DNA of 47,928 nucleotides from positions 1 through 47,928 of the IMG/VR virus record IMGVR_UViG_3300025168_015140; one strand, given 5' to 3'. This stretch comes from a virus. The first letter of the stretch is position 1. Every line of letters begins with the position of its first letter. The position numbers were made by a program, and so were the translations under genes. The notes beneath the pieces are model-generated. The model did not search any database and had not been told where the DNA came from. It saw nothing but the letters and a program-made list of their open reading frames with translations. Below, piece by piece: positions 14,522 through 21,011 of this stretch.

Positions 14522-15045
14522 GCACCGAAGAACAGATAAAAAAGCAAATGGCCGAGTTCGTAGTTGGGACCCTAGAAGCACCAAGATCAGAGTTTTCAGG
14601 GTTCCCGGTCTGTCCATTTGTCAAGGCAGATAGAGTGGCTGATCAACTTCTCTTAATGGTGTTTGATAACGAAAAAGAGACCCTAGTAGACATCATAAAA
14701 CAGTTCATCAAATCAGGAAAACGCAGTGCTCTGATCGCTCAAATGAATGAAGAAATTGGGCAGCACGAAACAAAAGAATATCAAAAATTCATTAACCTTT
14801 TGCTGAGTGAAGCAGGACTATCCGATGTAAGATGTGTATGCTTTAACCCGAAGGATGACTTAGACATCGAAGGCTTCAACGCTCGATCATCTGCTCCTTG
14901 TTTTCTTATCAATCTGTCCTACAAGAAACACCTTGTCCGAGCACATAATGCTCTGAAGAAGACAACTTACTACGACAAAATGCCAGAAAAATATATCAAT
15001 TATCTCGGCATCAAAACTCAAAACAAAACCAAAGGCACACAATAA
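14518..15045 (+). CDS. Hypothetical protein with CPF motif
   Basis: 175 residues from a TTG start just after AGGAG. SGFPVCPFVKADRVADQLLL resembles the N-terminus of small redox-like or DUF1415-like proteins. A second Cys pair sits at DVRCVCFNPKDD. The end is basic and polar. No function can be assigned. Confidence 0.55.
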   Translation: MSTEEQIKKQMAEFVVGTLEAPRSEFSGFPVCPFVKADRVADQLLLMVFDNEKETLVDIIKQFIKSGKRSALIAQMNEEIGQHETKEYQKFINLLLSEAGLSDVRCVCFNPKDDLDIEGFNARSSAPCFLINLSYKKHLVRAHNALKKTTYYDKMPEKYINYLGIKTQNKTKGTQ

Positions 15046-15047
15046 AA

Positions 15048-15182
15048 ATGTTATACACACTAAGAGTAGTAGCAACAATGATTGTAGCTTTTGCTGCGGG
15101 CATAGTAATCAACAGATACCTCTACAAGTTCTTTGATTGGTTCTTAGATAGAATAGAAAGCTATGATGATGGGGAGTTATAA
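15048..15182 (+). CDS. 44-residue membrane protein
   Basis: One helix (VATMIVAFAAGIVINRYLY) followed by an amphipathic, acidic tail. It starts three bases after the preceding stop. Function is unknown. Confidence 0.5.
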   Translation: MLYTLRVVATMIVAFAAGIVINRYLYKFFDWFLDRIESYDDGEL

Positions 15183-15185
15183 TAG

Positions 15186-15272
15186 ATGTACTCAGTAAGA
15201 GAAGCAGTAGTAGTAATAGCTGTTGCCAGTATGCTTACGCTGTCTGCCTTTGGTCTAGCTTCACTACACTAA
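15186..15272 (+). CDS. 28-residue membrane peptide
   Basis: MYSVREAVVVIAVASMLTLS and a short tail form one helix. GGGGAG lies about eight bases upstream. It ends a cluster of small envelope proteins (13.8-15.3 kb). Translation is likely but unproven. Confidence 0.4.
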   Translation: MYSVREAVVVIAVASMLTLSAFGLASLH

Positions 15273-15291
15273 TCAATCGTTTACAGCTTTG

Positions 15292-15320
15292 TTGACAAAC
15301 AGTGCAAATTTTGCAGTATC
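15292..15320 (+). promoter_or_regulatory. Possible promoter with consensus -35
   Basis: Perfect TTGACA at 15292-15297 with a weak -10 (CAGTAT or AGTATC) 16-17 bases on. No gene follows for 250 bases, so it might make a leader or non-coding RNA. Confidence 0.3.
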
Positions 15321-15402
15321 TGACTGCTATTTGTTAACTCTTTGAAATTGTTAAAAACTCAATGCAAGAGCTTAGTAAACCCTAGTGATACCAAGGTGTT
15401 GA

Positions 15403-15441
15403 GCTATTGTCAGCGATTGTCTGCTTTTGGCTGCTATTGTC
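15403..15441 (+). repeat. 10-bp phased direct repeats
   Basis: GCTATTGTC (15403), GCGATTGTC (15413), a degenerate GCTTTTGGC (15423) and GCTATTGTC (15433) recur at exact 10-base steps. A looser copy, GCTATTTGTT, lies at 15326. They sit about 75 bases upstream of the -35 of the MoxR promoter in an otherwise gene-free stretch of 293 bases (15273-15565), which is what an operator or iteron set looks like. Confidence 0.55.
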
Positions 15442-15514
15442 TATTTGTTCCAAGTACACGTAGTATCAACAGGTGTCAAGGGCAGGCAAAAACGAATAAA
15501 AGTGTATTTAAAAC

Positions 15515-15542
15515 TTGACACACAACCTATCCGTGGTAATAT
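15515..15542 (+). promoter_or_regulatory. Sigma70-type promoter, family copy 2 (MoxR gene)
   Basis: TTGACA (15515-15520), 16-base spacer ending TATCCGTGG, TAATAT (15537-15542) with extended TG. A purine-rich GAGAGGGAGACAC ribosome binding region follows. Confidence 0.88.
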
Positions 15543-15565
15543 ACAGTTGAGAGGGAGACACACCA

Positions 15566-16606
15566 ATGTCCGTAGACTTCAAAACTTTCGTGAGCCTAGC
15601 ACCTTCAGTGAGTGCAGCCAAACTTCCAGTACTTCTCCGTGGTCGCCACGGTATCGGCAAGAGCCAAGTTGTTTATCAGCTTGCTGCTAAAGCCGGCTTG
15701 CCTGTGGTTGAGCGTCGTGCCAGCCAGATGACCGAGGGTGACTTGGTTGGGCTGCCAAGTGTGGAAGGTAATCGGACCAGCTTCAATCCGCCTGACTGGT
15801 TCAAGGTGGCTTGTGAAGAGCCTGTCTGCTTATTCCTTGATGAGGTTGATCGAGCTACCTTAGAAGTTCGCCAAGGGATTTTCGAACTGACCGACAGTCG
15901 TAAACTGAATGGCCACAACCTTCACCCTGATACCATCATCTTTGCTGCCGTCAACGGCGGTGAGCACGGTGAGCAGTACCAAGTGAATGAGATGGATCCT
16001 GCTGAGCTTGACCGCTGGAGTGTTTGGGACATCGAACCCACGGTTGAAGACTGGTTGGCTTGGGGCAAAGATAATGTTGACTCCCTGATCTGGGACTTCA
16101 TTAATCAGAACCGGGCTCACCTTGAGCACAACGCTGACATCGAGCCCAACAAGCGTTACCCTAGCCGTCGTAGTTGGGATCGACTCGACAAAGTTCTTCA
16201 GCAGGCTGATGCTCTTGAGGCTAGCCCAGCAATGTTCAACTTGGCTCAGAGCTTCGTCGGCTTTGAAGCGGCTGTCGCTCTCAACGACTTCGCTAAGAAC
16301 TACGAGCGGATTGTGACGGTTGAACAACTGCTCAACGGTGAGCGTGTCGATGCTCTGGCTGCGATGTCACTCAACGAGCATTGCGCTATGATCGAAAAGC
16401 TTGAGTCTGAAGAGATCTGCAAAGCAGAGTTCTCTGATGACCACGTCACCCATCTGGCTGAGTACTTTGTCAGCCTACCCAGCGAAGCAGCTATGAAGTT
16501 GTGGAGTGTAATCTCCCAAGCTGGGGTTCAAGAAAACGTCGTGAAGTTTCACGGCGCTAATAATGGAGCGGTTGGTTCACACCTCTCCAAGATCTTGGGA
16601 GCCTAG
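15566..16606 (+). CDS. MoxR-type AAA+ ATPase
   Basis: 346 residues. Walker A is G29-RHGIGKS36 and Walker B is CLFLDEVDRA (D92-D95). GLPSVEGNRTSFNPPDWF and AAVNGG match the MoxR loop and sensor 1. MoxR ATPases act as chaperones that insert cofactors or remodel a VWA-domain partner, and that partner is the next gene. The C-terminal 120 residues are helical lid and unknown. It has its own strong promoter and a terminator, so MoxR and the VWA protein are made from separate but matched transcripts. Confidence 0.85.
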   Translation: MSVDFKTFVSLAPSVSAAKLPVLLRGRHGIGKSQVVYQLAAKAGLPVVERRASQMTEGDLVGLPSVEGNRTSFNPPDWFKVACEEPVCLFLDEVDRATLEVRQGIFELTDSRKLNGHNLHPDTIIFAAVNGGEHGEQYQVNEMDPAELDRWSVWDIEPTVEDWLAWGKDNVDSLIWDFINQNRAHLEHNADIEPNKRYPSRRSWDRLDKVLQQADALEASPAMFNLAQSFVGFEAAVALNDFAKNYERIVTVEQLLNGERVDALAAMSLNEHCAMIEKLESEEICKAEFSDDHVTHLAEYFVSLPSEAAMKLWSVISQAGVQENVVKFHGANNGAVGSHLSKILGA

Positions 16607-16649
16607 TTCTCTCTCTCTCAACCCTCTGGGTTCCTTAGAGATCGGCAAG

Positions 16650-16680
16650 AGTCCAGCGTGGTGCTGGGCTTTTGTTTTTT
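16650..16680 (+). terminator. Rho-independent terminator
   Basis: Stem AGTCCAGC/GCTGGGCT followed by TTTTGTTTTTT, closing the MoxR gene. Confidence 0.85.
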
Positions 16681-16697
16681 GGGGAACAAATTAAAAC

Positions 16698-16725
16698 TTG
16701 ACAGGTAGTGTATCCGTGGTAGTAT
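16698..16725 (+). promoter_or_regulatory. Sigma70-type promoter, family copy 3 (VWA gene)
   Basis: TTGACA (16698-16703), 16-base spacer ending TATCCGTGG, TAGTAT (16720-16725) with extended TG, then GAGGGAGAGACA before the ATG. Confidence 0.88.
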
Positions 16726-16743
16726 ATGAATGAGGGAGAGACA

Positions 16744-17955
16744 ATGAGTTTTGATCTAAAGCTACATGCCTACCGCTTGCTTATGGATGAGCCGTTCTTT
16801 GCTGCTCTGAGCCGTAAGATTGAGAAGCGTGCTAGCACTGCCATTCCAACTGCTGGGGTTCGGGTCTGTCCTGACACTGCTCAGTTCGAAATGATTTACA
16901 ACCCTGAGTTCTTTGCCAGCCTGCCTGAAGAGCATGTGCGTGGTGTACTCAAGCACGAGTTCTACCACTTGATCTTCGAACACGTTACCAATCGTAAGCC
17001 TGCCGGCATCGATCACAAGTCTTGGAACATTGCTGCTGACCTAGCTATCAATAGCCACTTGGTCGGTGAGTTGCCAGAGAATGCCTGCATGCCGGGCGTT
17101 GGTCCTTTCGCTAATATGCCTGCCGGACAAACTGCTGAGTGGTACTTGGCTAACTTCCCTACCAGTGATGACAACGAGGGTGAAGGTGAAGGTGAGAGCG
17201 GTGAGGGCGAAGGAGAACCCGGTGACGGTGATGGCTCTGGTCAGCCCGGCGGTGAAAGCTTTGATGACCACTCCGGTTGGGATGATGCTGATGCCAGCCC
17301 TGAGCAACAGGCTGCCAATCAGATGGCTAAGGAACGTCTCAAGCAATCAATGAAGCAGGCTGCCAAAGAGGCCAACAACTCTACCAAGGGCTGGGGCTCA
17401 GTTTCAGGGGAAGTTAAAAAAGATATTATCAAAAGACTAGAGAGTAAGGTAGACTGGCGGAAGGTACTCAGGTACTTCATCAAGACCAGCCAGCGTGCTA
17501 GCAGACGCTCCAGTGTGAAGCGTATTAACAAGCGCTATGCCTACATCCATCCCGGCAAGAAGGTTCAGCGACAAGCAAAGATTGCCATCGCTATCGACCA
17601 GTCCGGCTCTGTCTGCGATGATATGCTTCAAGCGTTCTTCGGTGAGTTGAATGGTCTGGCTAAGCTGGCAGAGTTTACGGTCATCCCCTTCGACACTGAG
17701 GTAGCTACCGATAAGGTCTACGTCTGGAAGAAAGGATCAAGCAAGCCAGCGGAGCGAGTGCTGTCCGGCGGTACCTGCTTCAATGCTCCTACCAAGTATG
17801 TTAATGATAACAACTTTGACGGTGTCATTATCCTGACGGATATGGAAGCACCTAAGCCTAAGGCTTGCAAAGCACAGCGGATGTGGATGACTGATGAGCG
17901 GGGTGCCAGCAATCCCTACTTCAAAACCAATGAGCGTGTAATTCAAATAGACTAA
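16744..17955 (+). CDS. VWA-like putative metallopeptidase (DUF2201 type), MoxR partner
   Basis: 403 residues from ATG 16744, placed right after GGGAGAGACA. The N-terminal domain carries a zinc-peptidase motif, H71-EFYH75, with a further His (LIFEH). A Gly/Glu/Asp-rich linker lies at about residues 140-185. The C-terminal VWA-like domain has the MIDAS start D285-QSGS289 (AIAIDQSGSV) and ends with GGTCF and VIILTDME. Proteins with this exact order pair with MoxR ATPases in many bacteria, where the ATPase remodels metal-dependent complexes; the substrate is unknown. Confidence 0.83.
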   Translation: MSFDLKLHAYRLLMDEPFFAALSRKIEKRASTAIPTAGVRVCPDTAQFEMIYNPEFFASLPEEHVRGVLKHEFYHLIFEHVTNRKPAGIDHKSWNIAADLAINSHLVGELPENACMPGVGPFANMPAGQTAEWYLANFPTSDDNEGEGEGESGEGEGEPGDGDGSGQPGGESFDDHSGWDDADASPEQQAANQMAKERLKQSMKQAAKEANNSTKGWGSVSGEVKKDIIKRLESKVDWRKVLRYFIKTSQRASRRSSVKRINKRYAYIHPGKKVQRQAKIAIAIDQSGSVCDDMLQAFFGELNGLAKLAEFTVIPFDTEVATDKVYVWKKGSSKPAERVLSGGTCFNAPTKYVNDNNFDGVIILTDMEAPKPKACKAQRMWMTDERGASNPYFKTNERVIQID

Positions 17956-18019
17956 ACACCCGAGAGTGTTCGGGCATTCCAAAGCATTGTGCTAAACTTT
18001 AAGGGAACAAAATAAAAGA

Positions 18020-18193
18020 ATGAATGAAGAACTAACAGAGAGAATTGTAAGCTATGAACAGGGGAAGCTAGATGCCAACCAGATTGTCAGCCTATTCCAA
18101 GAACTAATTGATACCGGCATTGCTTGGAATCTTCAGGGTCACTACGGAAGAACAGCCTATGCCCTAATAGAAGCAGAGCTTTGTAAAGCTTGA
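18020..18193 (+). CDS. Small conserved phage protein
   Basis: 57 residues: LTERIVSYEQGKLDANQIVSLFQELIDTGIAWNLQGHYGRTAYALIEAELC. I recognise this helical pattern (E-G-x-L ... L-F-Q-x-L-I-D-T-G-x-A-W-x-L-Q-G-x-Y-G-R-x-A) from many tailed phages. Function is unknown. TAAGGGA lies upstream with long spacing. Confidence 0.7.
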   Translation: MNEELTERIVSYEQGKLDANQIVSLFQELIDTGIAWNLQGHYGRTAYALIEAELCKA

Positions 18194-18320
18194 CAGCCCT
18201 GCCAGCCCTACCCCCCTAATGTATGTCCTAGGGGGTTGACTACCCCCCCAGCCTGTGCCTAGTACATTCACAACGGATAGGTAATTTTCCCAGATTTTTA
18301 CTTTTATAGAAAAAGACTAA
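18194..18320 (+). promoter_or_regulatory. Intergenic region with two competing hairpins
   Basis: CCCCCTA (18212-18218) can pair with TAGGGGG (18229-18235). The same G-run plus T (18231-18236) can instead pair with ACCCCC (18242-18247). A third pairing, AATGTA near 18217 with TACATT near 18263, is possible. Mutually exclusive stems ahead of a gene run resemble an attenuator or riboregulator; no known riboswitch class is recognised. Confidence 0.4.
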
Positions 18321-18530
18321 ATGATTAATGTTGGAGATATTGTGTTTAAGAGACGTAATGGTGGCCTAATGAATAATCATCCTAAAACAGATAGCCTCGG
18401 ACTAGTTATTAAAGACCACAGAGAAAGGGGAGCGATTCCGCAATTCTATGTCCAGTTTGATCAAAATACTCCTAAATGGTATTACCAGCATGACCTCCAC
18501 AGAATCACAATTAGAGGAGAGAGAAAATAA
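18321..18530 (+). CDS. SH3-like minidomain protein
   Basis: 69 residues: MINVGDIVFKRRNGG ... LGLVIKDHRERG ... FYVQFDQNTPKWYYQHDLHRI. This is the clearest family plan in the window: GD[IL]V, GLV/GII strand, VxF strand, then a W/Y-rich strand and a final xDL/xEL strand. First of a tandem run of family members. No good ribosome binding site is visible. Confidence 0.65.
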   Translation: MINVGDIVFKRRNGGLMNNHPKTDSLGLVIKDHRERGAIPQFYVQFDQNTPKWYYQHDLHRITIRGERK

Positions 18531-18531
18531 G

Positions 18532-18774
18532 ATGTTTAATTTTACAACAACTGTAGAAGAGATCGACCGTGAGAACGAAGCACTGATCACAGCCGCCGGC
18601 ATCCTAGAGAGCCTAGGGAACTACCCCGGATTAAGCACCGACGAATTCTATGATAAGCTGCTAACCTCAGAGTTGCCAGAAGATCTACACGAGTCGATTA
18701 CCTTGGCAGCCATCGCTATTGAAATGATGATGACCGCCGACAAGGATTTCGAGTTCGATACAACGGTGCATTAA
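18532..18774 (+). CDS. Hypothetical acidic helical protein
   Basis: 80 residues from ATG 18532 with AGAGGAGA about twelve bases upstream. Acidic and helical (VEEIDRENEALITAAGILES, ITLAAIAIEMMMTADKD). It interrupts the tandem SH3-like genes. Function is unknown. Confidence 0.6.
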   Translation: MFNFTTTVEEIDRENEALITAAGILESLGNYPGLSTDEFYDKLLTSELPEDLHESITLAAIAIEMMMTADKDFEFDTTVH

Positions 18775-18792
18775 AGGCAGAAAGAAAAAGTA

Positions 18793-18993
18793 ATGAAAAT
18801 CGGCGACCTAGTAGAGTTTTCCTATGGAAAGCTAGGCGGGCAAATAGAACGTATGGGCTTGTATGCCGGCGAAGCTAATTATGGTATGCATAGGGTATTG
18901 TATGCCGGCAAGTCTTATGAAGTACGGGAGCAGTGCATTAAACTAGTTTCTGTGGCTAGGAAGGCTGATGTAAATGAAGTACAAGACAATTAA
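18793..18993 (+). CDS. SH3-like 'GDLV' minidomain protein
   Basis: 66 residues: MKIGDLVEFSYGKLGGQIER-MGLYAGEANYGMHRVLYAGKSYEVREQCIKLV. Bare family domain with a short tail. The position of GDLV at residue 4 supports the start. Confidence 0.65.
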   Translation: MKIGDLVEFSYGKLGGQIERMGLYAGEANYGMHRVLYAGKSYEVREQCIKLVSVARKADVNEVQDN

Positions 18994-19060
18994 GAATAAA
19001 GATAAGAGTAGAAACTGCGGGAATCGTATTAACCCTTCTCAGCACCTACACAAGACTTAA
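18974..19060 (+). CDS. Possible 28-residue basic peptide
   Basis: MKYKTIKNKDKSRNCGNRIN... starts inside the end of the preceding gene. Very basic. No strong ribosome binding site; may not be translated. Confidence 0.25.
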   Translation: MKYKTIKNKDKSRNCGNRINPSQHLHKT

Positions 19061-19075
19061 GAACTATTATATAAT
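19047..19075 (+). promoter_or_regulatory. Probable promoter inside SH3-like run
   Basis: TACACA (19047-19052), 17-base spacer, perfect TATAAT (19070-19075), then TAGGAT and the ATG at 19094. It would start a transcript for the four following minigenes. Confidence 0.5.
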
Positions 19076-19093
19076 ACTGGGGTAGGATGTATA

Positions 19094-19294
19094 ATGTTTC
19101 AGAAGGGTGACTTCATCGTAGAGTATCAGCGGGTCGATCGCACGGGCGAGATTAACTTTGGTGTGGTGATGGGTGCAGAGACAGGCTTCCAAGATATGAT
19201 CGTACTTGATGTAGTATTCCCCACGGATAGGTTATATACTTTTGCCAGCCATTGCCAGCCCTACAGAGATTGGTTAGATGAAAATGGTTTTTAG
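19094..19294 (+). CDS. SH3-like minidomain protein
   Basis: 66 residues: MFQKGDFIVEYQRV ... NFGVVMGAETG ... MIVLDVVFPTDRLYTFASHCQPY. Family member preceded by a probable promoter. Its 3' end contains TTGCCAGCC repeats (19242-19260) that recur in the next gene. Overlaps the next gene by 17 bases. Confidence 0.65.
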   Translation: MFQKGDFIVEYQRVDRTGEINFGVVMGAETGFQDMIVLDVVFPTDRLYTFASHCQPYRDWLDENGF

Positions 19295-19505
19295 CGTTGG
19301 CGACCTGCTTAAGTTTAAGGAGGATTCATATTGGCGCAGCGAGCGTGCCAGCTTTGTGGACCCTGCCAGCGTTGCCAGCCTTGTATTGGTTACCGACTCT
19401 ATAGAAAGCAGTAAACGATTCTTTTACGGCCTTGTCTGCTCTACCGGCGAAACACACTTGTGGTCTCACGATCAATTTGATTTGGTTCAAGAGGTTCGGC
19501 AGTGA
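19278..19505 (+). CDS. SH3-like minidomain protein
   Basis: 75 residues, or 73 if ATG 19284 is used: VFSVGDLLKFKEDSYW ... VASLVLVTDSIES ... FYGLVCSTGETHLWSHDQFDLV. The insert SFVDPASVASLV is encoded by a GCCAGC repeat (19363-19380) also seen in the previous gene. Overlaps both neighbours. Confidence 0.65.
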   Translation: MKMVFSVGDLLKFKEDSYWRSERASFVDPASVASLVLVTDSIESSKRFFYGLVCSTGETHLWSHDQFDLVQEVRQ

Positions 19506-19690
19506 AAAAAATTTCAAGTCGAGTTGGCAAAAGCTTTAAACCGGGTGACTTAGTTTACGTTGCTCCTTTGGAAAAGGTGTTGTTGGTTCTTCGACTTGAG
19601 GCTAGTGATAGCTGTGAGACGTTATATGTTTTTAGAAATGGTGTAAAAGAGCAAACATTCTTAGAGCACGAATTGTCTGATGAGTTTTAA
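19502..19690 (+). CDS. SH3-like 'GDLV' minidomain protein
   Basis: 62 residues from GTG 19502 overlapping the previous stop: SFKPGDLVYVAPLEKVLLVLRLEASDS ... LYVFRNGVKEQTFLEHELSDEF. Same plan as its neighbours. Confidence 0.65.
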   Translation: MKKISSRVGKSFKPGDLVYVAPLEKVLLVLRLEASDSCETLYVFRNGVKEQTFLEHELSDEF

Positions 19691-19868
19691 GCGAGGTGAT
19701 TTAGTCCTCTTAAGGGCAGACAGGATTTATGAGAGTTATGGGAAGCAGCCTGAATACTATATTGTCTTAAAGAATTATCAAGAAAATTTAATATCCATTC
19801 ACGGCAGTAAGACAAAGGACACTATTGCTGTTTTTGAAGAGGACTTAATTCTTCTTTCAAGCGTTTAG
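19680..19868 (+). CDS. SH3-like 'GDLV' minidomain protein
   Basis: 62 residues starting inside the end of the previous gene: MSFKRGDLVLLRADRI ... YYIVLKNYQENLISIHGSKTKDTIAVFEEDLILL. Last of the tandem run. The pairwise identity among these neighbours is low, so they are old duplicates or a collected set. Confidence 0.65.
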   Translation: MSFKRGDLVLLRADRIYESYGKQPEYYIVLKNYQENLISIHGSKTKDTIAVFEEDLILLSSV

Positions 19869-19909
19869 TGCAAAAAAAATTTTAGAAGAAAGTTTGGAGA
19901 AATGTTGTA

Positions 19910-20257
19910 ATGTTAGCTAAGTCATTGTTTTTACTTATATTTGCCAATATGTTTAATCAAGCATACCAACTGCAAAATATTACTTGCCCGAAATGGGTTC
20001 CGGGATCTGACGAAGTTCTCCCGGTTGGTGTAACACTGTCTCCGGAATTGGAACTGGCAAACCGGGTGCGCTGCTATTGTGAAGTAGTCAAACAAAAAGA
20101 AAGGGAGTGTGTTACTATGAGAGTGCCTTGGAACCTCTGTAAGGCACGCACGGACCATTGGGTGCAGAATAACCTCAAACTTAAACAGGCGCTGGTGAAC
20201 ACTAACGGAGTGATGCCGCTGCCACAAGTAGATCGGATGATTAATGTCGAACCGTAG
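19910..20257 (+). CDS. Exported Cys-containing protein
   Basis: 115 residues. MLAKSLFLLIFANMFNQAYQ is a plausible signal peptide. The mature part has five Cys (ITCPKWV, RCYCEVVK, RECVTMR, NLCKART), suggesting disulfides outside the cytoplasm. Its end overlaps the pilin-like gene, so a joint envelope function is likely. No family is recognised. Confidence 0.6.
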   Translation: MLAKSLFLLIFANMFNQAYQLQNITCPKWVPGSDEVLPVGVTLSPELELANRVRCYCEVVKQKERECVTMRVPWNLCKARTDHWVQNNLKLKQALVNTNGVMPLPQVDRMINVEP

Positions 20258-20648
20258 GGGTATGACTCTCTTGGTAGTATTGATGATGAGTGCCCTTATT
20301 GGTATAAGTGCAATGTTATTATATTCTACCACGAATATGGAAACCATGATCGCCGGCAACATTCGGCGCATCAACCAAGCAAAAATTTCGGCGGCGAGCG
20401 GGCTCAATCATTTCACTGCTCTTCGTTTGGATTACAACACACTTAGACAGCGGGCTGGCGTCGTGCAAACTTTGCAGATCCTCCCTAGGACTCCACTATC
20501 CCCTAAAACTTCCTACGAGGTAAAAGTTCTCTTTTCTCCCGTTCTAAGTGAAGGGCAGTATGTGGTCGAAAGTATCGGTTATTATACCAAGGGTGACAAA
20601 GTTTTGTCCTCTCATTCAATAAAGGCCCTTTTTCAGGGCGGTCAATAA
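20244..20648 (+). CDS. PilX-like type IV pilin-related protein
   Basis: 134 residues. The N-terminus RRGMTLLVVLMMSALIGISAMLL has a prepilin-type cleavage site (after Gly) and a long hydrophobic helix. TNMETMIAGNIRRINQAKISAASGLNHF then matches the PilX/minor-pilin N-terminal pattern (E-x-x-x-A-G-N ... A-x-x-A-A-x-x-G-L). The usual Glu5 of major pilins is absent, as in PilX proteins. PilX is a minor pilin that primes or modulates type IV pili. A phage copy might alter pili to block superinfection or change receptor display (inference). Confidence 0.7.
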   Translation: MSNRRGMTLLVVLMMSALIGISAMLLYSTTNMETMIAGNIRRINQAKISAASGLNHFTALRLDYNTLRQRAGVVQTLQILPRTPLSPKTSYEVKVLFSPVLSEGQYVVESIGYYTKGDKVLSSHSIKALFQGGQ

Positions 20649-20686
20649 AAAAAGAAAACTACTTATTGGTATACTAGAGGTATTTT

Positions 20687-20824
20687 ATGATCACTAAAAA
20701 TAAAATGTGGAACCTAATTCGAAAAGAGTTGGTAATTGCTGAGCGTTCAAAAAAGCTTACCCAGAAAGTTTTAGAAAAGATAAAGGACATCCCACAAGAT
20801 GAAAATAAAGATAGAGAGGCTTAG
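20687..20824 (+). CDS. Small basic helical protein
   Basis: 45 residues: MITKNKMWNLIRKELVIAER then a second helix. GAGG lies six bases before the ATG. The amphipathic, Lys/Arg-rich first helix is similar to the leaders of the following proteins. It overlaps the next gene by 26 bases. Confidence 0.5.
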   Translation: MITKNKMWNLIRKELVIAERSKKLTQKVLEKIKDIPQDENKDREA

Positions 20825-21011
20825 GGAAATAGTTAGAGAGAAGATCCAAGAGGCTGCTGCTGAAGGGAAATTTCAAAGCTATGCCAAGGGTAGTTTTTCA
20901 TCGATGATAAGCCTTTTAGGTAAGGGCGGCAATAAGAATACTCCGCCATTTAAACACAAAGCTGCAAAAGCAGGAAAGTCTGGACCTGATGATTCAGGGT
21001 ATACAGCCTAA
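20799..21011 (+). CDS. Small protein with capsid-targeting-like leader
   Basis: 70 residues. MKIKIERLREIVREKIQE followed by AAAEG: an amphipathic helix ending in IQE, then Ala, like the T4 leader cut after [LI]xE by the prohead protease. The remaining 50 residues are Gly/Lys/Ser-rich and probably disordered (GKGGNKNTPPFKHKAAKAGK), as expected for a small internal head protein. Function is unknown. Confidence 0.5.
   Translation: MKIKIERLREIVREKIQEAAAEGKFQSYAKGSFSSMISLLGKGGNKNTPPFKHKAAKAGKSGPDDSGYTA

Noticed and set aside
14195-14624. Two minus-strand frames of about 140 residues
   Set aside because: Both lie antisense to the lipoprotein gene, which has a signal peptide and overlaps with neighbours. 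No start signals were seen.
17963-17980. Hairpin after the VWA gene
   Set aside because: CCCGA/TCGGG is only 5 bp and no T-run follows, so it was not called a terminator.
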